A stretch of DNA of 64,000 nucleotides from Pseudochelatococcus contaminans (GCF_014195635.1 NZ_JACICC010000002.1:372001-436000), one strand, 5' to 3'; numbered from the stretch's first letter, positions 30,500-41,880 are shown. The notes: generated by a model from the letters alone, not told the origin. Translations and numbers: made by a program.

Positions 30500-33250
30500 T
30501 CAGGATATTGTTTCACCGGCCTCGTCACGGCGCAAGCCCTTGAGGCGATAGAGCGCTTCCAGCGCCTCGCGCGGCGAGAGTTCGTCCGGCAGGATGGCAT
30601 CGAGCGCATCGCGCAGCATATCCGGCGCTGACGGCGCGTCGGACGCCGCGGGACGGGCAGCGATGGCCGAGAATAGCGGCAGGTCGTCGATCAATGCGCT
30701 GACCGGCTTTTCGCGCTCGCTCTTTTCAAGCTCGGTCAGGATGTCGCGCGCCCGTGCGATCACGCGTGGCGGCAGGCCGGCCAGCCGCGCCACCTGAATG
30801 CCATAGGAGCGATCCGCCGCGCCGGGGACCACCTCATGCAGAAACACAACGTCGCCGTGCCATTCGGTGACGCGCACGGTGGCGTTCGACACCCGCTTGA
30901 GCCGGTCGGCCAGCGCCGTCAGCTCATGATAGTGCGTTGCGAACAGGGAGCGGCAGCGGTTGGCCTCGTGCAAATGCTCGATGGCGGCCCATGCGATGGA
31001 CAGACCGTCGAAGGTCGCGGTGCCGCGCCCGATCTCGTCGAGGATCACCAGAGAGCGCTCGCCTGCCTGATTCAGAATGGCCGCCGTCTCGATCATCTCC
31101 ACCATGAAAGTGGAGCGCCCGCGCGCCAGATCGTCCGCCGCGCCGACGCGCGAGAACAGCCTGTCCACCACACCGATGCGCGCCGACCGCGCCGGCACGA
31201 AGGCCCCCATCTGCGCCAGCACCACGATGAGCGCGTTCTGGCGCAGGAAGGTGGATTTACCCGCCATGTTGGGGCCGGTGATGAGCGTGATCCGTCCCCA
31301 TTTTGCCGAGCCGGGCGGGGAGAGGTCGCAATCGTTGGCCACAAACGCCACGCCGTTGCGCCGGCACGCCGCCTCCACCACGGGATGCCGGCCACCGTCG
31401 ACATCGAAGGCCAGCGAATCATCGACCTGCGGCCGCACCCAGCCCAGATCGGCGGCAAGTTCAGCCAACCCCGCCGATACGTCGATGACGGCCAGCGCCT
31501 CGGCCGCCGCCTTGATGGCCTCCGCATGGCGTCCCAGCAGTTCCACCAGCGCGTCGAACACCGCAAGTTCAATGCCCTGCGCCCTGTCGCCCGCCGAGGC
31601 GATGCGGCTTTGCAGTTCCGACAGTTCCACCGTCGAGAAACGCATCGTGCCGGCCATAGTCTGCCTGTGTACGAAGGTGTCGTTAAGCGGCGGCCGCACG
31701 AAAGCCTCGCCAGCTGCCTGCGGCACCTCGACGAAATAGCCGATGAGATTGTTGTGCTTCACCTTGAGCTGCCGGCAGGCGCTTTCCTCGGCATAGCGAG
31801 CCTGCAACGCGGCGATCACCTTGCGCGAATCGGCCTGCAACAGCCGGGCCTCGTCCAGATCGGCGTTATAGCCCTCGCGCACGAAACCGCCATCGCGCCT
31901 GAGCAGCGGCAGATCATCGGACAGCGCCGCCGCCAGCGCCTCGCCCCATGCCGGATCGAGCGCCTCAAGGCTGGCGCGTGCTCCCGCAAGCTCTGGCGAG
32001 AGCGCCGGCGCGCTTTCCAGATAACCGCCAATAGTCCGTGCGGCGGAGAGGCCATCCCGCAGCGCCGCGAGATCGCGCGGGCCGCCGCGCCCGACGAGCA
32101 GCCGCGACAGCGCCCGGGCGATATCGGGCGCGGCGCGCAGCAGACTCCGCAGCCGATCACGCAGCGCGACATCTTCATGCAGCGCCGCCACGCTCTCCTG
32201 CCGCGCCCGAATCGCCGCCGGATCTGTCAGCGGCCCGGCGAGACGTTCAGCGAGCAACCGGCCGCCGCCCGGCGTCAACGTGCGGTCGATGGTGGCCAGA
32301 AGACTACCCGCCCGCTCGCCGGACAGGGTGCGCGTGAGTTCGAGATTGGCGCGCGTCGCCGCATCGATAGCCAGCCCGGAGCCCTCGGCGGCCCGCACCG
32401 GCGGCGACAGCGGCGGTCGCGAACCCAGCTGCGTGCGCTCGACATAAGCGATGATGGCCGCACAGGCCGCCAGCTCCGACTGGCTGAACTGGCCGAAACC
32501 CGCCAGCTCCGCCACGCCGAAATATTCCTTCAGCCGCCGCTCGCTGGATGCCGGATCGAACCCCTCGTGCGCCACCGGCGTAATGGCGGAGCGGTGCTCG
32601 TCCCAGAAGGCGCGCAGCCCGTCATCGTCGTGGATGGCGTCGGGCACGATGATCTCGCGCGGCTCCAGCCGGGCGATCTCCGCCATAAGTGCGGTTGCCG
32701 GGGCTTCCGACACGATGAACCGGCCGGTCGAGATATCCGTCGCGGCAACAGCATACACGAATTCGCCGTCCGAGAGCTTGCGCCGCGCCACCGCCGCCAG
32801 CCAGTTGGGGCGTCCGGGCTCAAGCAGCCGGTCTTCGGTAATGGTGCCTGGCGTTACGAGGCGCACCACCGCGCGGCGCACGACGGATTTGCTGCCACGC
32901 TTGCGCGCCTCGGCCGGGTCTTCCGTCTGCTCGCACACGGCAACCCGGTGGCCTGCGGCGATGAGACGCTCCAGATAATCCTCGGCCTTGTCCACCGGCA
33001 CGCCGCACATGGGGATATCCTCCCCCTGATGCTTGCCGCGTTTGGTGAGCACGATGCCGAGCGCCCGCGACGCCACTTCCGCATCGCCGAAGAACAGTTC
33101 GTAGAAATCGCCCATGCGATAGAACAGCAGCGTGTCGGGGTGTGCGACCTTGATCTCGATATATTGCTGCATCATGGGCGACGACTTGTCGCCGGCGGCG
33201 GGCAAATCGGGTGTCGGCGTCGATGATGTCATATTCGCTAAACGGATCAT
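30500..33250 (-). CDS. mutS: DNA mismatch repair protein MutS
   Basis: MutS recognises mismatches and recruits MutL. The mismatch-binding Phe-x-Glu lies in [11 protein letters not shown] near the N-terminus, and the Walker A motif is [18 protein letters not shown]. The ATPase domain also has [15 protein letters not shown] and FATHYHELT. The end is [16 protein letters not shown], which is the tetramerisation helix. Start is uncertain. ATG at 33250 gives 916 residues; ATG at 33232 is equally weak, and a GTG at 33292 overlaps the upstream region. None has a clear ribosome site. It diverges from maeB. Confidence 0.96.
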   Translation of the reverse strand: MIRLANMTSSTPTPDLPAAGDKSSPMMQQYIEIKVAHPDTLLFYRMGDFYELFFGDAEVASRALGIVLTKRGKHQGEDIPMCGVPVDKAEDYLERLIAAGHRVAVCEQTEDPAEARKRGSKSVVRRAVVRLVTPGTITEDRLLEPGRPNWLAAVARRKLSDGEFVYAVAATDISTGRFIVSEAPATALMAEIARLEPREIIVPDAIHDDDGLRAFWDEHRSAITPVAHEGFDPASSERRLKEYFGVAELAGFGQFSQSELAACAAIIAYVERTQLGSRPPLSPPVRAAEGSGLAIDAATRANLELTRTLSGERAGSLLATIDRTLTPGGGRLLAERLAGPLTDPAAIRARQESVAALHEDVALRDRLRSLLRAAPDIARALSRLLVGRGGPRDLAALRDGLSAARTIGGYLESAPALSPELAGARASLEALDPAWGEALAAALSDDLPLLRRDGGFVREGYNADLDEARLLQADSRKVIAALQARYAEESACRQLKVKHNNLIGYFVEVPQAAGEAFVRPPLNDTFVHRQTMAGTMRFSTVELSELQSRIASAGDRAQGIELAVFDALVELLGRHAEAIKAAAEALAVIDVSAGLAELAADLGWVRPQVDDSLAFDVDGGRHPVVEAACRRNGVAFVANDCDLSPPGSAKWGRITLITGPNMAGKSTFLRQNALIVVLAQMGAFVPARSARIGVVDRLFSRVGAADDLARGRSTFMVEMIETAAILNQAGERSLVILDEIGRGTATFDGLSIAWAAIEHLHEANRCRSLFATHYHELTALADRLKRVSNATVRVTEWHGDVVFLHEVVPGAADRSYGIQVARLAGLPPRVIARARDILTELEKSEREKPVSALIDDLPLFSAIAARPAASDAPSAPDMLRDALDAILPDELSPREALEALYRLKGLRRDEAGETIS

Positions 33251-33407
33251 GGGGCAACGGTAGCAGACGGCGTTTGTGCTTTCATCATGCACAAGCGCCC
33301 GGAAAGCACGGAAACGGTGGAGAACCCGGCTTGAGAGGAAAGGTTCGCTCCGTTATCCTCATAATCACCACAACACAACGGCTAACGCCAGAGAACGCCA
33401 GAATCCG

Positions 33408-35690
33408 ATGACAGACCGCAAGAAACGTACCCGACTGACCTACACGGATCAGGAAGCGCTGAACTATCACTCCGGCGGCCGCCCCGGAAAACTGGAGGTC
33501 GTCGCCACCAAGCCGATGACGACGCAGCGCGATCTGTCGCTGGCCTATTCGCCGGGCGTCGCGGTGCCGGTGCGCGCCATCCACGAGAACCCTGCGACCG
33601 CCTATGACTACACGGCGCGCAGCAACCTCGTCGGCGTCATCTCCAACGGCACGGCCATTCTCGGGCTCGGCAACCTCGGCGCGCTGGCTTCCAAGCCGGT
33701 GATGGAAGGCAAGGCCGTCCTGTTCAAGCGCTTCGCTGACATCGACGCCTTCGATCTGGAAGTCGACACCGAGGACGTCGATGCGTTCATCAATTCGGTG
33801 CGCTATCTCGGCCCCACCTTCGGCGGCATCAATCTGGAAGACATCAAGGCCCCCGAGTGCTTCGTGATCGAAGAGCGTCTCAAGGAGCTGATGGACATCC
33901 CGGTGTTCCACGACGATCAGCACGGCACGGCGATCATCGCGGCGGCGGGCATCATCAACGCCCTGCACCTTACGGGCCGCGACATCTCCGAAGCGAAGCT
34001 CGTCGTCAACGGCGCGGGCGCTGCCGGCATCGCCTCCATCGAACTGGTGAAGGCACTCGGCTTCCGCAACGAGAACGTCATCCTGTGCGACACCAAGGGC
34101 GTGATCTACAAGGGCCGCACCGAGGGCATGAACCAGTGGAAATCCGCCCATGCCGTCGAGACCCCGGCGCGGACACTGGCCGACGCCGTACAGGGCGCCG
34201 ACATCTTCTTCGGCCTCTCGGCCAAGGGCGCACTGACGCCGGAGATGGTGGCCGGCATGGCCGAAAACCCGATCATCTTCGCCATGGCCAACCCGGACCC
34301 GGAAATCACCCCCGAGGAAGTGTCGAGGGTGCGCGACGACGCCATCATGGCGACCGGCAGGTCTGATTATCCCAACCAGATCAACAACGTGCTCGGCTTC
34401 CCCTACATCTTCCGTGGTGCGCTGGACGCACGTGCGACAACGATCAACATCGAGATGAAGATCGCCGCCGTCCACGCGCTGGCCCAGCTTGCGCGCGAGG
34501 ACGTGCCGGATGAGGTTGCTGCCGCCTATGAAGGCGCGCGCCCCCGGTTCGGACGCGACTACATCATCCCCGCGCCCTTCGATCCGCGCCTCATCCACGT
34601 TGTGCCGCCCGCCGTGGCGCAGGCCGCCGCCGATACCGGCGTCGCACGCCGGCCGATCGACAACATCGAGGTCTACAAGACCGAGCTGTCCGCCCGTCGC
34701 GATCCGGTTGTCAGCGTTCTCAACACCGTGTTCGAGCGTGTGCGCCGCTTCCCCAAGCGCGTCGTGTTCGCCGAGGGCGAGGAAGAGGCGGTCATCCGTG
34801 CCGCCCTCTCTTATGTGCATCAGGGCCTCGGCACGGCCATTCTCGTTGGCCGCGAAGAGCGCATTCGTGAAACCGCTGCGCAGGCCGGCGTCGACATCGA
34901 TGCACGTCCCGGCATCGAGATCCACAACGCCGCCCGCTCGCAATATAACGCCCTTTACACGCAGTTCCTCTACGAGCGCCTGCAGCGCAAGGGGTTCCTT
35001 CTGCGCGACTGCCAGCGCCTCATCAATCAGGACCGCAACCATTTCGGCGCCGCCATGGTCACTCACGGCCATGCCGATGCCCTCGTGACCGGCGTAACGC
35101 GCAACTATCACTCCGCGCTGAACGACGTGTTACAGGTGATCGATGCCCGCCCCGGCCACCGTATTCTGGGCGTCTCCATCGCCATCACACGCGGGCGCAC
35201 GGTGCTGGTGGCGGATACCGCGATCACGCAGCTTCCCACCGCCGAGGATCTGGCGGACATCGCCACGGAAGCCGCCGGCGTGGCGCGGCGTCTTGGCTAT
35301 GAGCCGCGCGTTGCCCTGCTGGCCTTCGCCAACTTCGGTCAGCCGCGCGGCGAGCGCGCCACTCATGTACAGGAAGCCGTGCGCATTCTGGATGAACGGC
35401 GCGCACGTTTCGAGTACGATGGCGAACTCAGCGCGGAAGTCGCCCTCAAGCCCGGCGCACTGGCGGCTTATCCGTTCTGCCGCCTCAAGGGGCCGGCGAA
35501 CGTGCTCGTGATGCCGGCGCTGCACTCGGCTTCGATCTCCACGCAGATGCTGGAAGAGCTGGGAGCATCGACCGTTGTCGGGCCGCTGATCGTGGGCCTG
35601 AACAAGCCTGTGCAGATCGTGCCTCTCGGCGCCAGAGACACCGATATCGTCAACATCGCTGCTCTCGCCGCCTATAACATCGGCGGATAA
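33408..35690 (+). CDS. maeB: NADP-dependent malic enzyme with phosphotransacetylase-like domain
   Basis: A 760-residue two-domain enzyme that decarboxylates malate to pyruvate. Residues to about 420 form the malic enzyme part: [46 protein letters not shown] (the NAD(P) fold) and [11 protein letters not shown]. The rest resembles phosphate acetyltransferase ([13 protein letters not shown] and [17 protein letters not shown]), a regulatory tail typical of MaeB. From the ATG at 33408 the protein begins [19 protein letters not shown], like its relatives; the frame is open to 33276, but that part overlaps mutS. A strong bidirectional terminator follows. Confidence 0.96.
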   Translation: MTDRKKRTRLTYTDQEALNYHSGGRPGKLEVVATKPMTTQRDLSLAYSPGVAVPVRAIHENPATAYDYTARSNLVGVISNGTAILGLGNLGALASKPVMEGKAVLFKRFADIDAFDLEVDTEDVDAFINSVRYLGPTFGGINLEDIKAPECFVIEERLKELMDIPVFHDDQHGTAIIAAAGIINALHLTGRDISEAKLVVNGAGAAGIASIELVKALGFRNENVILCDTKGVIYKGRTEGMNQWKSAHAVETPARTLADAVQGADIFFGLSAKGALTPEMVAGMAENPIIFAMANPDPEITPEEVSRVRDDAIMATGRSDYPNQINNVLGFPYIFRGALDARATTINIEMKIAAVHALAQLAREDVPDEVAAAYEGARPRFGRDYIIPAPFDPRLIHVVPPAVAQAAADTGVARRPIDNIEVYKTELSARRDPVVSVLNTVFERVRRFPKRVVFAEGEEEAVIRAALSYVHQGLGTAILVGREERIRETAAQAGVDIDARPGIEIHNAARSQYNALYTQFLYERLQRKGFLLRDCQRLINQDRNHFGAAMVTHGHADALVTGVTRNYHSALNDVLQVIDARPGHRILGVSIAITRGRTVLVADTAITQLPTAEDLADIATEAAGVARRLGYEPRVALLAFANFGQPRGERATHVQEAVRILDERRARFEYDGELSAEVALKPGALAAYPFCRLKGPANVLVMPALHSASISTQMLEELGASTVVGPLIVGLNKPVQIVPLGARDTDIVNIAALAAYNIGG

Positions 35691-35724
35691 AGCTTCGGGG
35701 CGCAGGTTCTGAAATTCTTGTTCG

Positions 35725-35762
35725 ACAGTGACTTACGTTCAACACAGTGACTTGCGTTTAAC
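35725..35762. repeat. two tandem 19-bp repeats after maeB
   Basis: ACAGTGACTTACGTTCAAC at 35725-35743 is followed directly by ACAGTGACTTGCGTTTAAC at 35744-35762, two mismatches apart. The second copy is partly palindromic with GAACGCAAG about 20 bases on. This is too regular for chance and could be a protein-binding site or duplicated debris. Confidence 0.7.
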
Positions 35763-35808
35763 GCGGCAGATTGGTTTGAACGCAAGACAAATTCGATACT
35801 CCAAATAG

Positions 35809-35841
35809 AAAAGGCCGGTGAGTTCCCCTCACCGGCCTTTT
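35809..35841. terminator. bidirectional terminator between maeB and the FliO-like gene
   Basis: GGCCGGTGAG pairs perfectly with CTCACCGGCC over a 5-base loop, flanked by AAAA on the left and TTTT on the right, so it works for both strands. It lies 118 bases after the maeB stop and 47 bases after the end of the minus-strand gene. Confidence 0.93.
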
Positions 35842-35888
35842 ATAATGCACTGCTCCCCGTATTCACGGGCAGCATGATGATTGTGGCG

Positions 35889-37349
35889 TTACTTGTCCTT
35901 GCCTTTATCCTGCGAGGTCCGTCCCAGCAACCGGGCGAACTCCGCTTCGATGTTCTCCAGCGAGGACATGTCGAATGGGTCAGCGGAGGCCGGCTTGTCG
36001 GCTTTCGCACCGGACGGGCTTACGGCAGCACGCGGCACCTCGAACGTATCGGCCGAATCAATGGACTTGCGCTGCGCCGGCGGCGGCGTCTCGCCCGTCG
36101 GGACAGAGGTGGCAAATCCGGGAGCGCTGCCAGCGCGGGGCGGAGCAGGCGGCGGGCTGGCCGGGCCGGACGATAGCGAGGAGAAGGGTTCGGTCCGTGC
36201 CGGCGGGGCCGGCACGCGGGGCGGCGCACCAAAGGACAGTGAATCGAGGCCCTGAACGGTTTCGGGCCTCACAGTCGGCTGCCGCTCGCCTGCAACGGGC
36301 GCGGCCTCGGCGGGAGGCGCGCTGCGCTTGACGGGACGTGCCGGCTCCGGCGCCTGAATGCTGGGGCTGGCCTCATCACGCGCAGGAAAACGCGGCGGGA
36401 TCGGTAGTTCGGCGCGCTGGGGCGGCGCGGGTGCCGTCGCCGGGGCATCGCTGACGGATTCCGTGGTGAGGGGAGCCGACGTCTGGACAGGCTTCACCGG
36501 AGCTGCCGCGGAAGGCGCGCGTGACGTTTCGCGGGCGGCGGGAGCGGTTGGGCTGTCGAGATCGATTCCGGTGGCAGGGGAAGGCCGTACTGCGGCGAAG
36601 GGGCGCTTGAGCGCCTCCTCAAGCTGCGATGCGACGGCGCTGAATGCGCCCTTCGGCTCCTTCGCCGGTTCGGGAGCAGGGGTCTCGGCCTTGACGGAAG
36701 GCTCTCTCTTGATGGAAGGCTCTCTCTTGGGGGAAGGCTCTCTCTTGGGGGATGCCGGAGTCTGCGCAGGCAAGGAAGCGAAAGGATCGGCCTCGGGGAA
36801 AGACGGAGCTGCCGGCGGCTGGCGGGATGCGACGGGTGTCGCCTGCGAGCGCGGCGGCGGAGGAGGAGGAAAGGCCGGCGGAGGCGGCAGAGGTGCTGAC
36901 GGAGGCGAAGCAGCCACGAAGGGCGGAGCGATATCTGACGCAGACCGGACAGGATTCCCGGCAACTTCGTCAACGGCGGACGGCGACAGGTCGCCGGTTT
37001 CCGTTTCCGAACGGGGCTGAGGTTGCGGCGGCTGGAGCGGCGCGCGATAAGCACCCCGGCCAATGCCGCTTTCAACGAGCAAATCGTTGGGGCCGCCAAT
37101 CAAGACCAGATGTTCGACGTTATCCCGACGCAGCAGCAGCAGTTGCCGCTGCGCATCGATATCCACGGCATCGATGACGCCCAGCCGCTGCTGCTGGTTA
37201 TGACGCCCGCCGGAACCGGCATAAGCCACCCGGCCTTTGTTGCCGGTGATTCGGCGCAGAGCGGCGGCAAGAACCGCGAGAAGACCCAGTATGATGGCAA
37301 AGGCCAGCACATACTGGATAATTGCCGGTAGATTACCGAATAGTTGCAC
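35889..37349 (-). CDS. FliO-like membrane protein with long disordered tail
   Basis: A 486-residue protein. Residues 1 to about 85 contain a membrane segment (IIQYVLAFAIILGLLAVLAA), then RLGVIDAVDIDAQRQLLLLRR and HLVLIGGPNDLLVESGI, the short soluble domain of FliO/MopB-type flagellar export proteins. The remaining 370-odd residues are a Pro/Ala/Ser/Glu-rich tail with three KREPS repeats, far longer than in FliO. I chose the GTG at 37349, which has GGGGAG seven bases upstream and places the membrane segment near the N-terminus. No flagellar gene lies in the window. It diverges from cckA. The flagellar role is uncertain; in relatives the name is applied to similar proteins. Confidence 0.72.
   Translation of the reverse strand: MQLFGNLPAIIQYVLAFAIILGLLAVLAAALRRITGNKGRVAYAGSGGRHNQQQRLGVIDAVDIDAQRQLLLLRRDNVEHLVLIGGPNDLLVESGIGRGAYRAPLQPPQPQPRSETETGDLSPSAVDEVAGNPVRSASDIAPPFVAASPPSAPLPPPPAFPPPPPPRSQATPVASRQPPAAPSFPEADPFASLPAQTPASPKREPSPKREPSIKREPSVKAETPAPEPAKEPKGAFSAVASQLEEALKRPFAAVRPSPATGIDLDSPTAPAARETSRAPSAAAPVKPVQTSAPLTTESVSDAPATAPAPPQRAELPIPPRFPARDEASPSIQAPEPARPVKRSAPPAEAAPVAGERQPTVRPETVQGLDSLSFGAPPRVPAPPARTEPFSSLSSGPASPPPAPPRAGSAPGFATSVPTGETPPPAQRKSIDSADTFEVPRAAVSPSGAKADKPASADPFDMSSLENIEAEFARLLGRTSQDKGKDK
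36696..36749 (-). repeat. three tandem 18-bp repeats coding KREPS
   Basis: GGAAGGCTCTCTCTTGGG at 36714-36731 and 36732-36749, with a near-identical unit at 36696-36713. On the coding (minus) strand each unit gives a six-residue PKREPS or IKREPS. The array lies inside the disordered tail of the FliO-like protein and is short enough to vary by slippage. Confidence 0.85.
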
Positions 37350-37811
37350 GGTCTTGCTCCCCTGCCTCTGAAACAACCGGTTCCCCGGCAAGTGAAGGCC
37401 CGCGAGGCAAGGCCCGGCAGACACTTCGCAACTCTCTGTCGGGCAAATCCCGAACGCCCCGGTTGCGCAGGATCGTTCAGCAACCACCCTTGCCAACCAC
37501 CTTATACGACGGCAATGCCTCCCTGTCGGATTCACCACCGCCCAATAAATCGCATTTAATGCTGCTTTTGCAAAGTCTTCATTAGCCTCTTGCGATTAAT
37601 CGTTTATGTAGAAATCCGGCAACATAGAGGGAATGGGGCGATTTCTGCCGGTCACAGCTTCCTCCGTACAGTCACTTCAGGTATCGCCAGCGAGATCAGC
37701 GCATGTTCCCGGCAACGCTTTCCCTGTTATATACACCGGCAACCATGCATGAGCAGCGGCAACGCCCGACGCGGCGATTGAACACGGACGCGACACGGGA
37801 TATCAGACATC
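37350..37811. other. 462-bp divergent promoter region before cckA
   Basis: This gap lies between the FliO-like gene and cckA, which are transcribed away from each other. Both promoters must lie here. I see no ORF with a good ribosome site, no RNA gene and no strong hairpin. The middle part (37540-37740) is richer in A and T than the genes. Confidence 0.3.
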
Positions 37812-40385
37812 ATGAGCGAGATGCGCATGGATAATTCGGCCGACCGTGGAGACCCGCGTCCGGGCCATACGGGCCTTATCGTGCTGCTGTCGCTCGCGCT
37901 GGCCGGCGCGGCGGGTTGGGCCTATTTCAGCGGCCATCGCCTCAGCGAGCCCGTCATGCTCGCCATTCTGGCCGGCTGCGCGGTGGTCGGCGTCGTGCTC
38001 GGTCTCGCTTTCGCGCTGGGCATTCTGCAAATAGCCGGCCGTGGCCAGCAGGATCTGGGCCGCATCGTGGTAGACAGTGCCGACACCGGCCTGCTCGTCG
38101 TGGAAAACGACGGCCACATCGCCTACCACAACGATGCCTACACCGCGTTGGCGGAACGCCTGAAAAGCGACGACGTACCCGGCCCTCCCACCATCGAACG
38201 GTTGTTCAACGGCACGCCGGATATTGCGGAGGCCGTCTACCGTCTGGCGCAGGCCGCCCGAGAGGGCCGTGCAACAGCGGAGGAAATTCGCGTCGTGCCA
38301 CGCACGGCGCAGGGTGGCGACAGAAGCGACACTGCTTTGTGGTTCCGCGTTGCTGTGCGCCCGGTTCATCCGCCGGGCCGCCGCAGGGCCACGTTGTGGA
38401 GTGTCGCTGACATCACCCGCGACCGGGAGCGGCAAGAGAGCGTTTTTCGCGAATTGCAGCACGCCATCGATTATCTGGACCGCGCGCCCTCCGGCTTTCT
38501 CTCGCTCACCGCCGGCGGCAATATCGTCTATATGAACGCCACGCTCGCCCGCTGGCTGGATTACGACCTCGCGCAAGTGGGATCAGGCGGGCTGACGCTG
38601 GAAGAAGTGGCGCCGCCGAGCGCCACGGCGCTGATCGGCTCCGTCGCCGGTGCGCCCGGTGAGGAACGCACAGACACCCTCGACGTGGATTTCCGCAAGC
38701 GCGGCGGCCAGAGCCTGCCGGTGCGGTTGTTCCATCACGTCGCCTTCGACACCGAAGGGCGTCCGCAACCGTCCCGCACGTTGGTACTCAACCGCTCGCC
38801 CGGCGAGGATGTCGCCGAAGGTCAGCGCGCGGCGGAAGTGCGTTTCTCGCGCTTCTTCAACAACACGCCGGTCGCCATCGCTGCGGTCGACCGGCAGGGC
38901 CTGATTTTGCGGTCCAACGCTTCTTTCGCCAACCTGTTCAGCGTACGTCCGGGGGATAGCAGCGCACGCCGCTCCGTCCTCGGTGTCGTCGCCCCGCGTG
39001 ATCGCGAGGCTCTGGCGCAGGCCATCGAAAAGGCGGCGGAAGGAATCGGCGAGATCCCGCACATCGATGTCGTTGTCGCGGGCAAGCCGGGTGCGGCGAC
39101 CGCAAGCCCTGGCGTCAACCAGCAGGAACGATCTGCGCGTCTTTACTTCAGCGGCATCGATGACGGCGATGGCGACGGCGAGGCCGCCATCGTCTACGCG
39201 CTCGACATCACCGAGCAGCGGGCGCTCGAAGCGCAGTTCGCACAGGCACAGAAAATGCAGGCCGTGGGGCAATTGGCCGGTGGCGTGGCGCACGATTTCA
39301 ATAACGTGCTTCAGGCCATCATCGGCTACTCGGATCTGCTGCTATCGCATCAGCGCCCGACAGATCCCAGTTTCCAGGACATCATGCAGATCAAGCAGAA
39401 CGCCAATCGCGCTGCCGCCCTTGTGCGGCAGTTGCTGGCGTTCTCACGCCGCCAGACCCTGCGTCCCAACGTCATCCAGCTCGGCGACGAGTTGTCTGAG
39501 CTGTCCCAGATGCTCCGCCGCCTGCTTGGAGAGCGTATTGAGCTGGAATTGCGGCGCGGCAACGATCTGTGGGAAGTGAAGGCCGACACCACGCAGTTCC
39601 AGCAAGTCATTCTCAACCTAGCCGTCAACGCGCGCGACGCCATGCGCGACGGCGGCAAGGTTGTGATTTCGACAAGCAACGTGCCCGCTGGCGAAAGCAA
39701 CCATTTCGGTTATGCCGAAGCATCGCTGCCGCATGCAGATTATGTGCTCATCGAAGTGTCCGACACCGGCAGCGGTATTCCGCCGGATGTGCTGGACAAG
39801 ATTTTCGAGCCTTTCTTCACCACCAAGGAAATCGGCAAGGGCACCGGCCTCGGGCTGTCCACCGTCTACGGCATCGTGCAGCAGAGCGGCGGCTTTATCT
39901 TCTGCGACAGTGTCGTGGACGAAGGCACAGTGTTCCGCATCTTCCTGCCGCGTTATGTCCGGCCCGCGGCCGCCGAAACGGTAGTGCGCGCAAAGGTGCC
40001 GGAAGCGGTGGATGTCACCGGGCGCGGCACGATACTGTTGGTGGAGGATGAGGAGGCCGTGCGCAAATTCGCCGCCCGCGCCCTCACCGGGCGTGGCTAC
40101 ACCGTGATCGAGGCCGTTTCGGGAGCCGATGCGCTGGCCATCGTCGACAAGCTCGAAACGCCGGTGGATCTCGTGGTGTCGGACGTGATGATGCCGGAAA
40201 TGGACGGCCCGACACTGCTGTCGCATCTGCGCGGGCGCCATCCCGATCTGAAAGTGATTTTCGTATCGGGCTACGCCGAGGACGCTTTCGAGAAAAACCT
40301 TCCCGCGGGCGAGAACTTCACTTTCCTGCCGAAGCCCTTCGACCTCAAGGAACTGGGCGAAGCGGTGAAGAAAGCGCTGGGATAA
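37812..40385 (+). CDS. cckA: hybrid sensor histidine kinase CckA
   Basis: CckA is the alphaproteobacterial bifunctional kinase that sends phosphate through ChpT to CtrA and CpdR. The 857 residues show two hydrophobic helices (about 21-40 and 47-70), PAS-like regions around 85-200, 215-330 and 345-465, then the dimerisation domain with the phosphoacceptor H494 in [14 protein letters not shown]. The ATPase domain carries [21 protein letters not shown] and [15 protein letters not shown]-terminal receiver has acidic EDE near 745 and phosphoacceptor D791 in [11 protein letters not shown]. Order, length and motifs all match CckA. The CpdR-like receiver is at 21818-22177. Confidence 0.93.
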   Translation: MSEMRMDNSADRGDPRPGHTGLIVLLSLALAGAAGWAYFSGHRLSEPVMLAILAGCAVVGVVLGLAFALGILQIAGRGQQDLGRIVVDSADTGLLVVENDGHIAYHNDAYTALAERLKSDDVPGPPTIERLFNGTPDIAEAVYRLAQAAREGRATAEEIRVVPRTAQGGDRSDTALWFRVAVRPVHPPGRRRATLWSVADITRDRERQESVFRELQHAIDYLDRAPSGFLSLTAGGNIVYMNATLARWLDYDLAQVGSGGLTLEEVAPPSATALIGSVAGAPGEERTDTLDVDFRKRGGQSLPVRLFHHVAFDTEGRPQPSRTLVLNRSPGEDVAEGQRAAEVRFSRFFNNTPVAIAAVDRQGLILRSNASFANLFSVRPGDSSARRSVLGVVAPRDREALAQAIEKAAEGIGEIPHIDVVVAGKPGAATASPGVNQQERSARLYFSGIDDGDGDGEAAIVYALDITEQRALEAQFAQAQKMQAVGQLAGGVAHDFNNVLQAIIGYSDLLLSHQRPTDPSFQDIMQIKQNANRAAALVRQLLAFSRRQTLRPNVIQLGDELSELSQMLRRLLGERIELELRRGNDLWEVKADTTQFQQVILNLAVNARDAMRDGGKVVISTSNVPAGESNHFGYAEASLPHADYVLIEVSDTGSGIPPDVLDKIFEPFFTTKEIGKGTGLGLSTVYGIVQQSGGFIFCDSVVDEGTVFRIFLPRYVRPAAAETVVRAKVPEAVDVTGRGTILLVEDEEAVRKFAARALTGRGYTVIEAVSGADALAIVDKLETPVDLVVSDVMMPEMDGPTLLSHLRGRHPDLKVIFVSGYAEDAFEKNLPAGENFTFLPKPFDLKELGEAVKKALG

Positions 40386-40398
40386 AGTGATTTGCCGA

Positions 40399-40422
40399 GC
40401 CGATGGGAAGCATCCCATCGGC
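40399..40422. terminator. hairpin after cckA
   Basis: GCCGATGGG and CCCATCGGC form a perfect 9-bp stem with a 6-base loop, 13 bases after the cckA stop, in the gap with the convergent helicase gene. It is followed by AAAAAC, not T, so it is not a classical terminator on the plus strand. Confidence 0.5.
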
Positions 40423-40512
40423 AAAAACTCACCTGAACATCGGCCACCGCCTGCGTTCAACATGGAAATGCCGGAACAACCGGCCCAGCGCACCGTAGGG
40501 TCCTGGTCTTTC

Positions 40513-41607
40513 TCAGGCCACCACGGTCAGCCTTTCGGCAGCGCGGGTGATACCGGTATAGAGCCAACGCGCGCGGTGCTCGCGAAATGCCCGTGATTCG
40601 TCGAACAGCATCACTTCGTCCCACTGCGAGCCCTGCGCCTTGTGCACAGTCAGGGCATAACCGTAAGTGAATTCATCCGAATCGCGCCGCATCGCGAAGG
40701 GAATATCCTCCTCCGCGCCCGTAAAAAAATCCGTCAGCACGGATACATCCACGCCCCGGCGCACGTTTTCATCTTCGGGGGCGACCTCCATTTTGATGAA
40801 GCCCTTCGCCTCACCGCGCAGAGCGCGCACCGACCACGTGCTGCCATTAAACAGGCCCTTGGTTTTGTTGTTGCGCAGGCACACCAGCTTTTCTCCCGCC
40901 GCCGGCAGCGGATCGCGAAACCCTTGCAACTCCCGGATGCGCCCATTGTAAAGGCGGCGTGTGCGGTTCATGCCCACCAGCACCTGATCGGCCCGCATCA
41001 CCAGATCGGCGTCAATCTCGCGCCGGGAGATGACCCGTGCTCCCTCCTCCCGCAACGGCGGCAGATCGCCCCCCTCGCGCACCGCCATCGACAGACGAAT
41101 GATGGGATTGTCGCGCGCCTGGCGGTGAACTTCGGTCAGCATCACATCAGGCTCGGCCTCGGTGAAAAAGCCGCCGCCACGCACAGGCGGCAACTGCGCC
41201 GGATCGCCAAGTACGAGCACCGGCACCTGAAACGACAGCAGATCCCGCCCCAGCGCTTCATCCACCATCGAACATTCATCGATAACGATCAGCGCTGCCT
41301 TGCCTGCTTCCGCCTGCCGGTTGAGTACGAAGGATGGCGCATCCTCATCGTCAGTGGTGCGAGAGCGGTAAATGAGGCTGTGGATGGTGGCCGCATCCTC
41401 GCAACCACGCGACCGCAACACCGAAGCGGCCTTGCCGGTATAGGCCCCGAAAATAACATCGCCATCGACATCCTCGGCGATATGCCGCGCCAAGGTCGTC
41501 TTGCCCGTGCCGGCATAACCGAACAGGCGGAACACCTGCGGCGACCCATCTCGCAGCCACCGCGCGACCGCCTTTAACGCATCATCCTGCTGTCCGGACC
41601 AGTTCAT
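40513..41607 (-). CDS. RecD-like/Dda-type DNA helicase (SF1)
   Basis: A 364-residue superfamily 1B helicase. Walker A is FGYAGTGKTTLA near residues 29-40, Walker B is ALIVIDECSMVDE, motif III lies in LVLGDPAQLPPV, and the C-terminal UvrD_C2 domain has GYALTVHKAQGSQWDEVML with YTGITRAAERLTVV. It is smaller than RecD and resembles the stand-alone Dda-like 5'-3' helicases that phages and many bacteria encode. No recB or recC lies nearby, so it is not part of RecBCD. It converges with cckA. Biological role unclear. Confidence 0.87.
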   Translation of the reverse strand: MNWSGQQDDALKAVARWLRDGSPQVFRLFGYAGTGKTTLARHIAEDVDGDVIFGAYTGKAASVLRSRGCEDAATIHSLIYRSRTTDDEDAPSFVLNRQAEAGKAALIVIDECSMVDEALGRDLLSFQVPVLVLGDPAQLPPVRGGGFFTEAEPDVMLTEVHRQARDNPIIRLSMAVREGGDLPPLREEGARVISRREIDADLVMRADQVLVGMNRTRRLYNGRIRELQGFRDPLPAAGEKLVCLRNNKTKGLFNGSTWSVRALRGEAKGFIKMEVAPEDENVRRGVDVSVLTDFFTGAEEDIPFAMRRDSDEFTYGYALTVHKAQGSQWDEVMLFDESRAFREHRARWLYTGITRAAERLTVVA

Positions 41608-41880
41608 ACAGCTCTCACCCGAGAAAAATCATGTTTTGTTCTATACAATCGGTCCGGAAAAGCAAGTGAGAGGCACCGGCGCCAATTGCCGAAATGGATT
41701 TGACCGTTATGCCCATTCGTCGGATAAGGCGATGCTGGCTTTGCTGTCGGCTGACGCGGGAGGCGTCTTGCTTTACCTCATCGACTTTCGGAGAAAGCCC
41801 GTGTGGTGCTTGCGTAACACCATCGCGCGAACGGTTCCCGGCCGGGAGCATCTGTATGACTTCAGCGTGGACACTTCACC

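Noticed and set aside
36350-37020. Gly/Ser-rich ORF on the plus strand inside the FliO-like gene
   Set aside because: Low-complexity shadow of the disordered tail with no start signal.
41608-41880. Possible permease remnant before the LivG-like gene
   Set aside because: Frames here give no hydrophobic helices and no family motif, so no pseudogene was called.
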